From Nitrospirae bacterium RIFCSPLOW2_12_42_9 (GTDB lineage: Bacteria; Nitrospirota; 9FT-COMBO-42-15; HDB-SIOI813), in assembly GCA_001805205.1 (NCBI GenBank), contig MHER01000055.1:1-6640 (forward strand): DNA of 6,640 nucleotides, read 5' to 3'. Every line of letters starts with the position of its first letter. The first letter of the stretch is position 1. Under the pieces are notes generated by a model. It ran no database searches. It had not been told where the DNA came from and saw nothing but the letters and a program-made list of their open reading frames with translations. A program made the position numbers and the translations under genes. Below, piece after piece: positions 1-5,413 of the stretch.

Positions 1-111
1 TATCCTGCCAATACATCCTGATAATTATCAATCCCATTTGATACAGACAAAGGGGATTACCTTTCCCCCGTTCACCGAGGGGTTACCTACCGCTTTATAA
101 GGAATACAAAA
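1..111 (+). other. Upstream non-coding leader with GC-rich hairpin and short repeat
   Basis: I see no supportable gene here. GGGGATTACCT (52-62) recurs as GGGGTTACCT (79-88). Between them the RNA could fold as a hairpin: CCCC (65-68) with GGGG (79-82) and CG (69-70) with CG (76-77), with A78 bulged and loop UUCAC. No T-run follows, so it is not a convincing terminator. An AAGGA Shine-Dalgarno-like sequence lies at 99-103. The frame of the downstream transporter stays open back to a TAA at 22-24 but contains no ATG, GTG or TTG before 175. The stretch is probably the 5' leader of the transporter gene; its promoter is not recognisable or lies outside the window. Confidence 0.35.
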
Positions 112-1341
112 CTGGCTAAAAAATATTTTGGACTATCGAAAAATGTCTTTACACTCGGTCTGGTAAGCTTCTTTATGGATGTATCAAGTGAGATGATATA
201 TCCACTCATGCCATTATTCCTAACAAATATTCTCGGTGTCAATAAGTCGATAATAGGATTGATTGAGGGGGTAGCTGAAAGCACAGCAAGCCTGCTTAAA
301 GTTGTCTCCGGTTATATCTCAGATAAGATCAGGAGGAGGAAGGTTTTAATCCTGGCCGGATATGGTTTATCAACTATAACTAGACCTATCTTAGCCCTTG
401 CTGCAAGCTGGTCATGGGTTTTGGGATATCGTTTTATTGACAGGATAGGGAAGGGGATAAGGACAGCCCCGAGGGATGCAATAATTGCTGAATCTACGAG
501 TGCAGAGCATCTTGGCAGGGCCTTTGGTTTTCACCGTGCAATGGATACATTTGGCGCAATTGTAGGACCGGCAATTGCGTTAATAGTGATTTATCTGTAC
601 AGTCATCAGTTTTCCTCCACTGTTCTTAATATGGAGGATATAAAGATAATAGAGAACGCGTTCAGGACTATCTTCTGGTTTTCGATTATACCCGGATTGA
701 TAGCTGTATTTCTTATCATATTCTTTGTCCGGGAGAGAATAATAAAATCTCAATCTGATAACCCAACCTCGATTTTTCAACACAGCCTAAGATCTGCTGA
801 TTTCAGGAAGTTTCTATTAATCGTGGGAATATTTTCACTTGGTAATTCCAGTATGGCCTTTATTATATTGAAAGTACAGGATGTTGGAGCAACAACGCTC
901 AATATAACATTCCTATATCTGTTGTTTAATGCTGTATATTCTTTCTCTTCTATGCCGGCAGGAATAACGGCTGACTACTTTGGTAAAAAAAGGATGATCC
1001 TTATTAGTTATATTCTGTTTGGTCTAATTTACTTTGGATTCGCTTTTTCAAAGACACAGACTCACGTCTGGACCTTACTATTATTATATGGTGTATTTAT
1101 GGGGATCAGCGAGGGGATTCAGAGGGCATTTGTAGCAACACTCCTCTCAAACAATTATTTAGGAACCGGTTACGGTGTTTACCACACCATGATCGGACTA
1201 ATAGCACTTCCCTCAAGTCTTATAGCCGGGTTTTTGTGGGACATAAAAGGACCACAGGCAACTTTCCTATTTGGCGCTATTACTGCAGCAATAGCCTCAA
1301 CCCTTTTTCTTATATTTTTCTGGAAACCAAAGAGGATATAG
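112..1341 (+). CDS. Major facilitator superfamily transporter, 12 TM, substrate unknown
   Basis: This is an inner-membrane secondary transporter of the MFS; the substrate cannot be read from sequence. Starting at CTG 112 it has 409 residues, and from the first ATG (175) it has 388. I prefer the CTG because the codons before the ATG encode SKNVFTLGLVSFF, which completes the first membrane helix running into DVSSEMIYPLMPLF, and because AAGGA (99-103) sits 8 nt upstream of it. In 409-residue numbering, the cytoplasmic loop 2-3 motif GYISDKIRRRK is near 67-77. The family signature RFIDRIGKGIRTAPRDA (107-123) and AFGFHRAMDTFGAIVGP follow. Hydrophobic helices alternate to the end, and a WKPKR tail closes the protein. 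Neighbours are a metal-exporter-like gene and pdxA, which do not define the cargo. The family call is firm; the start and substrate are uncertain. Confidence 0.85.
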   Translation: MAKKYFGLSKNVFTLGLVSFFMDVSSEMIYPLMPLFLTNILGVNKSIIGLIEGVAESTASLLKVVSGYISDKIRRRKVLILAGYGLSTITRPILALAASWSWVLGYRFIDRIGKGIRTAPRDAIIAESTSAEHLGRAFGFHRAMDTFGAIVGPAIALIVIYLYSHQFSSTVLNMEDIKIIENAFRTIFWFSIIPGLIAVFLIIFFVRERIIKSQSDNPTSIFQHSLRSADFRKFLLIVGIFSLGNSSMAFIILKVQDVGATTLNITFLYLLFNAVYSFSSMPAGITADYFGKKRMILISYILFGLIYFGFAFSKTQTHVWTLLLLYGVFMGISEGIQRAFVATLLSNNYLGTGYGVYHTMIGLIALPSSLIAGFLWDIKGPQATFLFGAITAAIASTLFLIFFWKPKRI

Positions 1342-1347
1342 ATTGTT

Positions 1348-1377
1348 AATTATCCAAATTCTTATTATCCAAATTCT
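1348..1377 (+). repeat. 15-bp tandem duplication in the MFS-CDF spacer
   Basis: Two adjacent 15-bp units, 1348-1362 and 1363-1377, share ATTATCCAAATTCT and differ only in the first base. They lie just after the transporter stop codon. They could be a recent slippage duplication or paired protein-binding sites; nothing in the sequence decides between these. Confidence 0.8.
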
Positions 1378-1381
1378 GTGG

Positions 1382-1411
1382 TTGCCTTTTTAACAAGCTG
1401 TAGAATATAAT
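1382..1411 (+). promoter_or_regulatory. Candidate sigma70 promoter giving a nearly leaderless CDF transcript
   Basis: A consensus -10 box TATAAT (1406-1411) is preceded, 18 bp upstream, by TTGCCT (1382-1387), which matches TTGACA at four of six positions. A start 6-8 nt after the -10 box would fall at about 1418-1419, next to the ATG at 1420. The CDF gene has no recognisable Shine-Dalgarno, which agrees with a leaderless message. In AT-rich DNA a TATAAT can occur by chance. Confidence 0.4.
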
Positions 1412-1419
1412 AAAAAACA

Positions 1420-2298
1420 ATGAATTCATACACCTCTGTCAGAAGAATACTTATTTATACCCTCTTCTTAAATCTTTCTGTTGCTGCATCAAAATTGGTT
1501 TACGGGTACATTTCAAGTTCCCTGAGTATGATAGCTGATGGTTATCATTCGCTATTTGATGGCACGTCAAATATTATTGGGCTTGTAGGCATATGGCTTG
1601 CCTATCACCCGCCGGATAAGAACCATCCCTACGGCCATAAGAAGTACGAAACCTTTGCCTCCCTCGGTATCTCAATTCTGCTTTTCCTTGCCTGTTATCA
1701 GATCTTGCGGGATGCCTATCTAAGATTTAAATTCCCGGCTATACCGGAGGTTACAACCTTTAGCTTTTTGATAATGGCCGTAACTATAGGAATAAATGGA
1801 TTTGTTATGTTATGGGAGCGGAAAAGTGGAAGAGAGTTAAAAAGCGAGATCCTTGTTTCTGATTCTCTACATACCCGAAGTGATATATTTGCCTCTATCT
1901 CAGTATTAATCAGCCTTGTTGCAGTGCATTTCGGATTTCCAATAATAGATCCAATTGCTGCTTTTGTAATAGCGATTCTAATAGGCAAAACCGGCTATAC
2001 AATACTGTTTGAGGCTGCAAAGGTCTTGAGTGATTATTCACGGATAAGCCCGGTGCTCATAAGAGGTGTTGTACTTGCAGTTAATGGTGTACAGGAATGT
2101 CATGACATCAGGACAAGGGGGACACCCTCTGATGTCTTTGTTGATCTAAGGCTGCATGTGCCTCCTGATATGAATATTGAAGAGGCGCATCAGTTGGCCC
2201 ATAAGGTAGAGGAGCGCATAAAAACGGAGTTTTCTGAGGTTTCAGAGGTTGTTGTTCACATTGAACCGGAAGAAAAGGTATTACAAAATCAGACTTAG
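1420..2298 (+). CDS. Cation diffusion facilitator family divalent metal exporter (probably Zn-type)
   Basis: This 292-residue inner-membrane protein is expected to export a divalent metal in exchange for protons. It has the usual CDF layout: about six membrane helices (residues ~10-205) followed by a cytoplasmic ferredoxin-like domain (~210-285). The membrane metal site is visible as H43 and D47 in helix 2 (ADGYHSLFDGTSN) and H151 and D155 in helix 5 (SDSLHTRSD), an H-D/H-D arrangement usually linked to zinc-type members. The HPYGHKKYE motif (69-77) is the conserved family loop. The cytoplasmic domain ends with VVVHIEPEE, whose His and Glu are typical dimer-domain metal ligands. No good ribosome-binding site precedes the ATG. 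Its TAG stop overlaps the ribosome-binding site of pdxA. Family membership is firm; metal specificity is inference. Confidence 0.9.
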   Translation: MNSYTSVRRILIYTLFLNLSVAASKLVYGYISSSLSMIADGYHSLFDGTSNIIGLVGIWLAYHPPDKNHPYGHKKYETFASLGISILLFLACYQILRDAYLRFKFPAIPEVTTFSFLIMAVTIGINGFVMLWERKSGRELKSEILVSDSLHTRSDIFASISVLISLVAVHFGFPIIDPIAAFVIAILIGKTGYTILFEAAKVLSDYSRISPVLIRGVVLAVNGVQECHDIRTRGTPSDVFVDLRLHVPPDMNIEEAHQLAHKVEERIKTEFSEVSEVVVHIEPEEKVLQNQT

Positions 2299-2303
2299 GA
2301 GGG
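2297..2303 (+). promoter_or_regulatory. Strong Shine-Dalgarno of pdxA overlapping the CDF stop codon
   Basis: AGGAGGG precedes the pdxA ATG by 7 nt and shares its first two bases with the TAG of the CDF gene (2296-2298). Ribosomes finishing the upstream gene would expose or reuse this site, so coupled translation is likely. It fixes the pdxA start at 2311. Confidence 0.8.
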
Positions 2304-2310
2304 TGATCCA

Positions 2311-3312
2311 ATGGCAAAAAAACCAGTTATAGGTATTACAATGGGGGACCCGTCAGGTATAGGACCTGAGATAATTATCAAGGCACTCCTTGGGTATGAC
2401 ATCTACAAAATATGTCATCCTGCAGTAATCGGTGATGCAGCAGTAATGAAGAATGCCCTGAAACTATGTAACCTTTCAGGAGAGATAAAGAAGATTAAAG
2501 ATATCAGCGATCTTTCACAGGATAAAGGGAAGATTGAAGTACTTGATCTCAATAATGTAAATATGACCAGCCTTAAACCCGGGGTGCCCAATAAGACATG
2601 TGGTACTGCAGCAGCGGAGTATATAAAAAAGGCAGGAGGTCTTGCATTATCAAAAAAGATTGATGCAATAACAACTGCACCTATAAATAAAGAGATTGTA
2701 AATGCAGCAGGTTTCCAATATCCTGGTCATACAGAGATGTTTGCTGAAATATCAGGTACAAAAGATTTTGGCCTGATGATGGTGGGAGGAGGACTTCGTG
2801 TCATTCTTGTTACAACACATATGGCATTAAAGGAGGTTCCAAGGCATATAAAGAGGAGCAGTGTATTAAGGACCATTCGCCTTGCACACAAGGCAATGGG
2901 TTATTTTGACAACCATGCGCCGAGGGTCGCAGTAGCTGCCCTGAATCCGCATGCCGGAGAGGGGAAATTATTTGGTAAAGAAGAGTGGGATGAGATTATG
3001 CCGGCTATCCTTGATGCGAGGGGGGAGGGGATGAATGTCAGTGATCCGCTCCCTGCAGATACACTATTCTATAAAGCCAAAGAGGGTTACTATGATATTC
3101 TTGTGGCCATGTACCACGACCAGGGTTTAATACCTATAAAACTGCTTGCCTTTGGGAATGCAGTAAATGTTACTATAGGGCTGCCATTCATACGCACTTC
3201 TGTAGACCACGGAACAGCGTATGATATAGCAGGTAAAAATTGTGCAGACCCGAGGAGCCTGATAGAGGCGCTAAAACTCGCTGTAGAAATGGTGGGGTGT
3301 ACGCATGCATGA
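2311..3312 (+). CDS. pdxA: 4-hydroxythreonine-4-phosphate dehydrogenase (vitamin B6 synthesis)
   Basis: PdxA oxidises 4-phosphohydroxy-L-threonine with NAD; the product decarboxylates and is joined with deoxyxylulose phosphate by PdxJ to make pyridoxine phosphate. It is a cytoplasmic, metal-dependent homodimer. The protein has 333 residues, full length for the family. Signatures in order are GITMGDPSGIGPEI (8-21), TTAPINKE (121-128), the substrate-binding GHTE (139-142), the three metal-ligand histidines H170 (VTTHMAL), H214 (LNPHAGE) and H269 (MYHDQG), and PFIRTSVDHGTAYDIAG (292-308). All key residues are present. It follows the CDF gene by 12 bp and overlaps rsmA by 8 bp. A pdxA-ksgA neighbourhood is also known from enterobacteria. 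PdxA-like paralogs of other pathways exist, but the rsmA partner supports the true biosynthetic enzyme. Confidence 0.96.
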   Translation: MAKKPVIGITMGDPSGIGPEIIIKALLGYDIYKICHPAVIGDAAVMKNALKLCNLSGEIKKIKDISDLSQDKGKIEVLDLNNVNMTSLKPGVPNKTCGTAAAEYIKKAGGLALSKKIDAITTAPINKEIVNAAGFQYPGHTEMFAEISGTKDFGLMMVGGGLRVILVTTHMALKEVPRHIKRSSVLRTIRLAHKAMGYFDNHAPRVAVAALNPHAGEGKLFGKEEWDEIMPAILDARGEGMNVSDPLPADTLFYKAKEGYYDILVAMYHDQGLIPIKLLAFGNAVNVTIGLPFIRTSVDHGTAYDIAGKNCADPRSLIEALKLAVEMVGCTHA

Positions 3313-4156
3313 AAAATCTGAAAGGGCTCAAAGACCAAAAAAATCCCTTGGGCAGCATTTTTTGAAAGATAAGAATATAGCCTCAATGATAATTGAGACT
3401 GCAGAGATTAAAAAAGATGATGTTATAGTTGAAATTGGACCGGGTAAGGGTATCCTGACATTCCTTATGGCTGAACTTGCAGGTGAGGTTATAGCCATAG
3501 AGATTGATCAGGGACTTGTTGAAGAGCTCAGGGAACACACTTCCTCATATCCGAATCTAACCATTGTTGAAGCGGATGCCTTAAGGTTTCCTTTCGAGAG
3601 GATAGGAACAAAATTCAAGGTTGTTGCAAACCTTCCATATTACATTTCCACGCAGATACTGTTTCGCCTTATGGAGTTGAGTAAGCAGCTTGTCAGTATG
3701 ACAATAATGCTGCAGAAAGAGGTGGCAGCCAGGATTGTTGCATCTCCAAACAGTAAGGACTATGGTATCTTATCAATAGCTGTTCAATTCTATGCGATCC
3801 CGACTATTGCCTTTGATATACCACCGGCGGCCTTTTATCCGGCGCCTGAGGTTGACTCTACGGTGCTTAAAATCATTCCACGCGAAAGACCTGCAGTAAG
3901 CGTAAGAAATGAGAACCTCTTCTGGGCCATTATTAAATCTGCCTTTTCCCACCGAAGAAAGACTTTGTTAAACTCTCTTTCTATGACGGGCATTAAAAAA
4001 GATGTTCTCGAGCGTATTCTCGGTAAAGCAGAGATAGATCCCTCTGTACGTCCTGAAAATGTCAGCATGGAAGAATGGGGGAGGATAGTGGATCAGATAA
4101 TGGAACACATTGAGGATTCCAAGAAGATTACCAAAGGGCTAAAATTCTGGGATTGA
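3305..4156 (+). CDS. rsmA: 16S rRNA (adenine(1518)-N6/adenine(1519)-N6)-dimethyltransferase
   Basis: RsmA (KsgA) uses S-adenosylmethionine to dimethylate two adjacent adenines in helix 45 of 16S rRNA, a late step and checkpoint of 30S assembly. The 283-residue protein shows every family motif: KKSLGQHFL (12-20), SAM-binding motif I EIGPGKGILT (43-52), acidic EIDQ (66-69), EADAL (89-93), the catalytic NLPYYIS (109-115), the FYPAPEVDS segment (177-185), AFSHRRKTL (213-221) and the C-terminal SVRPENVS (247-254). The ATG at 3305 lies inside the pdxA end and overlaps it by 8 bp; the ATG at 3309 is in another frame. A GGTGGGG stretch (about 3290-3297) may act as ribosome-binding site. It is probably the last gene of the CDF-pdxA-rsmA transcript. 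No clear terminator follows it. Confidence 0.97.
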   Translation: MHEKSERAQRPKKSLGQHFLKDKNIASMIIETAEIKKDDVIVEIGPGKGILTFLMAELAGEVIAIEIDQGLVEELREHTSSYPNLTIVEADALRFPFERIGTKFKVVANLPYYISTQILFRLMELSKQLVSMTIMLQKEVAARIVASPNSKDYGILSIAVQFYAIPTIAFDIPPAAFYPAPEVDSTVLKIIPRERPAVSVRNENLFWAIIKSAFSHRRKTLLNSLSMTGIKKDVLERILGKAEIDPSVRPENVSMEEWGRIVDQIMEHIEDSKKITKGLKFWD

Positions 4157-4223
4157 CATAGAGTTATAGCCAATCTGGGAATAACAAACTAATACCGCAA
4201 AGCATATTTTGCTCGTCATACAG

Positions 4224-4252
4224 TTGACAAGTAAATGGGGTTTTGCTACCAT
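4224..4252 (+). promoter_or_regulatory. Candidate sigma70 promoter with internal dyad, upstream of the response regulator
   Basis: A perfect -35 box TTGACA (4224-4229) is followed after 17 bp by TACCAT (4247-4252), which keeps the key T, A and final T of a -10 box. An inverted repeat AAATGG (4233-4238) / CCATTT (4249-4254) lies between and across these boxes and could be an operator, for example for autoregulation. A second possible -10, TATAAT (4261-4266), lacks a good -35. A smaller inverted repeat, GCAAA (4197-4201) / TTTGC (4208-4212), lies just upstream. The rest of the 4157-4310 spacer shows nothing else I can name. Confidence 0.5.
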
Positions 4253-4310
4253 TTTGACGGTATAATAATTAATTTATGATATAACTAAAGAATTATGGGC
4301 AAATTGTTCT

Positions 4311-4934
4311 ATGCGGATCGCCATCGTTGAAGATGACCCCATGCAGCTTGAGAACCTGCGGATTCTCCTGAATGGTGAAGATACCATGCAAGTGGTCGGT
4401 GCCTATAATTCAGGAGAGAAGGCGCTGGAGGAGATATGCGAGGTTTCACCTGACGTGTTGCTGGTAGACATTGGTCTGCCAGGTATGTCAGGGGTGGAGC
4501 TAATTGATAGGGTTACTTTGGAGATGCCTGATGTTGAGGTTATGGTCTTTACTGGCCATGCAGAGAGGGAAATCATATTTGCTGCGATTAAGGCAGGTGC
4601 CTCAGGATATATCCTTAAGGGAGTACCACCAAGGGAAATCATTGAGGCCATCCAAGAATTATATAATGGGGGCGCTCCTATGAGTCCATGCATAGCAAGG
4701 GCAGTTATCAATGAGTTTCATAATACGGCAAATATAGACCCTTTTATTCTCTCCGCAAGGGAAAGGGAAATTCTAAAGAGCATTGAGATGGGATTAACCT
4801 ATAAAGAGATAGGAAAATCTCTGAATTTAAGTTTCCACACCATCCATACCCATATAAAGAACATCTATGAAAAGCTTAAGTCAAAAACAAGACATGAAGC
4901 ACTACTAAAGGCAAGGAGAAAGGGTATTATCTAA
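4311..4934 (+). CDS. NarL/FixJ-family response regulator (receiver plus LuxR-type HTH), orphan
   Basis: This cytoplasmic two-component transcription regulator has 207 residues. The receiver domain (1-~120) has the acidic pocket E7-D8-D9, phospho-acceptor D53 in LLVDIGLPGMSG, T81 (VFTGHA) and K103 (YILKGVPP), so it should be phosphorylatable. A linker is followed by a LuxR-type helix-turn-helix (147-190: LSAREREIL, GLTYKEIGKSLNLS, HTIHTHIKNIYEKLK) and a short basic tail. No histidine kinase lies in the window, so its signal is unknown. No strong Shine-Dalgarno precedes the ATG; an ATG at 4294 is in another frame. The gene lies upstream of, and in the same direction as, the riboswitch-controlled secreted-protein gene, which makes that gene a plausible but unproven target. 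Confidence 0.93.
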   Translation: MRIAIVEDDPMQLENLRILLNGEDTMQVVGAYNSGEKALEEICEVSPDVLLVDIGLPGMSGVELIDRVTLEMPDVEVMVFTGHAEREIIFAAIKAGASGYILKGVPPREIIEAIQELYNGGAPMSPCIARAVINEFHNTANIDPFILSAREREILKSIEMGLTYKEIGKSLNLSFHTIHTHIKNIYEKLKSKTRHEALLKARRKGII

Positions 4935-5003
4935 CAGTTTAATAGCCGCTAATCTTGGCCTGTCAGCCAAAATAAAACATGTTTAATATGTAACAATAGA
5001 TAA

Positions 5004-5047
5004 AAATACCCCGATTTTACCCATATAAGGGTATGTATGGGGTATTT
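5004..5047. repeat. Symmetric nested inverted repeat downstream of the response regulator
   Basis: Outer arms AAATACCCC (5004-5012) and GGGGTATTT (5039-5047) are perfect 9-bp complements. Inner arms TACCC (5018-5022) and GGGTA (5029-5033) share the same centre, with 5-nt internal loops on both sides and a 6-nt apical loop. No T-run follows, so it is a poor intrinsic terminator. It could be an operator, a transcript-end hairpin or a cruciform. It lies 70 bp past the response-regulator stop. The flank 4935-5003 holds a short palindrome AAACATGTTT (4975-4984) and nothing else I recognise. Confidence 0.7.
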
Positions 5048-5100
5048 ACAACAGCAGAATATATTGTTATCTTTAATCGCATAAAAAAGGATAAACGTAA

Positions 5101-5126
5101 CCTAATAACAAAGCCTAATAACAAAG
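5101..5126 (+). repeat. Perfect 13-bp tandem duplication upstream of the riboswitch
   Basis: CCTAATAACAAAG occurs twice back to back (5101-5113, 5114-5126). It lies immediately upstream of a TAAAAT box and the riboswitch aptamer, where an activator could bind. It resembles the tandem duplication at 1348-1377 in size and arrangement but not in sequence. Confidence 0.8.
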
Positions 5127-5131
5127 GAGGA

Positions 5132-5137
5132 TAAAAT
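5132..5137 (+). promoter_or_regulatory. Weak candidate -10 box for the riboswitch leader
   Basis: TAAAAT matches TATAAT at five of six positions. Transcription from it would begin near 5144, shortly before the aptamer at about 5163. No acceptable -35 box lies 16-18 bp upstream; that space is filled by the 13-bp tandem repeat, so an activator-dependent promoter is possible. An AAGGAGG (5124-5130) here is not followed by a start codon and is probably fortuitous. Confidence 0.25.
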
Positions 5138-5162
5138 CTTCAGATACCACTAATTAACATTA

Positions 5163-5300
5163 CACCTTCTATCAAGGCAAACTTCTCGCGAGGGAAGGGC
5201 GCAAAGCTGCGGAGCTTAGAGTTTAATGGCGAGGTTGGTCCAAACCAGCCGAACCAATCAATATAATATAACGATATAAGCAAGCCGGGCTACCGAGGTG
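5163..5300 (+). promoter_or_regulatory. GEMM-I (cyclic di-GMP-I) riboswitch aptamer
   Basis: The sequence follows the GEMM-I layout of the Vibrio Vc2 aptamer. GGCAAAC (5176-5182) leads into a hairpin CUUCUC (5182-5187) / GGGAAG (5192-5197) closed by the GNRA tetraloop GCGA. The conserved CGCAAAGC (5200-5207) comes next. The second helix pairs 5205-5212 with 5285-5291 (AGCU with GGCU, CGG with CCG, G5209 bulged). An upper stem GCUUA (5214-5218) / UAAGC (5277-5281) follows, with an internal loop where the tetraloop receptor is expected. The 3' signature GCCGGGCUACCGA (5284-5296) is canonical. A closing stem CACCUU (5163-5168) / GAGGUG (5295-5300) is possible. The upper arm carries a long insertion with its own hairpin (5233-5238 / 5245-5250). 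G5176 aligns with the ligand-contacting G20 of Vc2, favouring c-di-GMP over cGAMP. The alignment was made from memory. Confidence 0.9.
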
Positions 5301-5349
5301 ACAGTAAGATAAGTATTAATTACTGATACATCGGAAGTTCGGCTTTTTT
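5282..5349 (+). terminator. Riboswitch expression-platform intrinsic terminator
   Basis: AAGCCGGGCUACCGA (5282-5296) pairs with UCGGAAGUUCGGCUU (5331-5345): 14 of 15 positions pair, including two G-U, with one A-A mismatch. A run of six T (5344-5349) follows directly. The 34-nt apical region may hold a small stem AGUA/UACU (5312-5315 / 5321-5324). The 5' arm is the same strand that forms the second helix and conserved 3' end of the aptamer, so the two folds cannot coexist. Ligand-bound aptamer should therefore block termination (ON switch); this is inference from geometry. Confidence 0.85.
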
Positions 5350-5413
5350 ATTTGCGGGTTTTTTAATGAGTTTTCATATATAGGAACAATCTTTTTCTTA
5401 CGGAGGAACGGTC

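Noticed and set aside
50..88. Possible riboswitch or terminator in the first 100 bases
   Set aside because: The hairpin is short, no T-run follows, and I could not match it to the manganese, fluoride or other metal-related riboswitch consensus elements I know.
3090..3386. Minus-strand open frame of 98 codons across the pdxA-rsmA junction
   Set aside because: It is antisense to two firmly identified genes and shows no domain signature.
4153..4158. TTGACA at the rsmA stop codon as a promoter -35 box
   Set aside because: No acceptable -10 box lies 16-18 bp downstream; the TTGACA at 4224 is the better candidate.
4403..4711. Minus-strand open frame of 102 codons opposite the response regulator
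   Set aside because: It lies entirely inside the receiver domain coding region, has no ribosome-binding site and no recognisable motifs.
5092..5121. FliA (sigma28)-like promoter: TAAA followed by GCCTAATAA
   Set aside because: The spacing is 17 bp instead of about 15, the -10 match is incomplete, and the GCC element comes from the tandem repeat.
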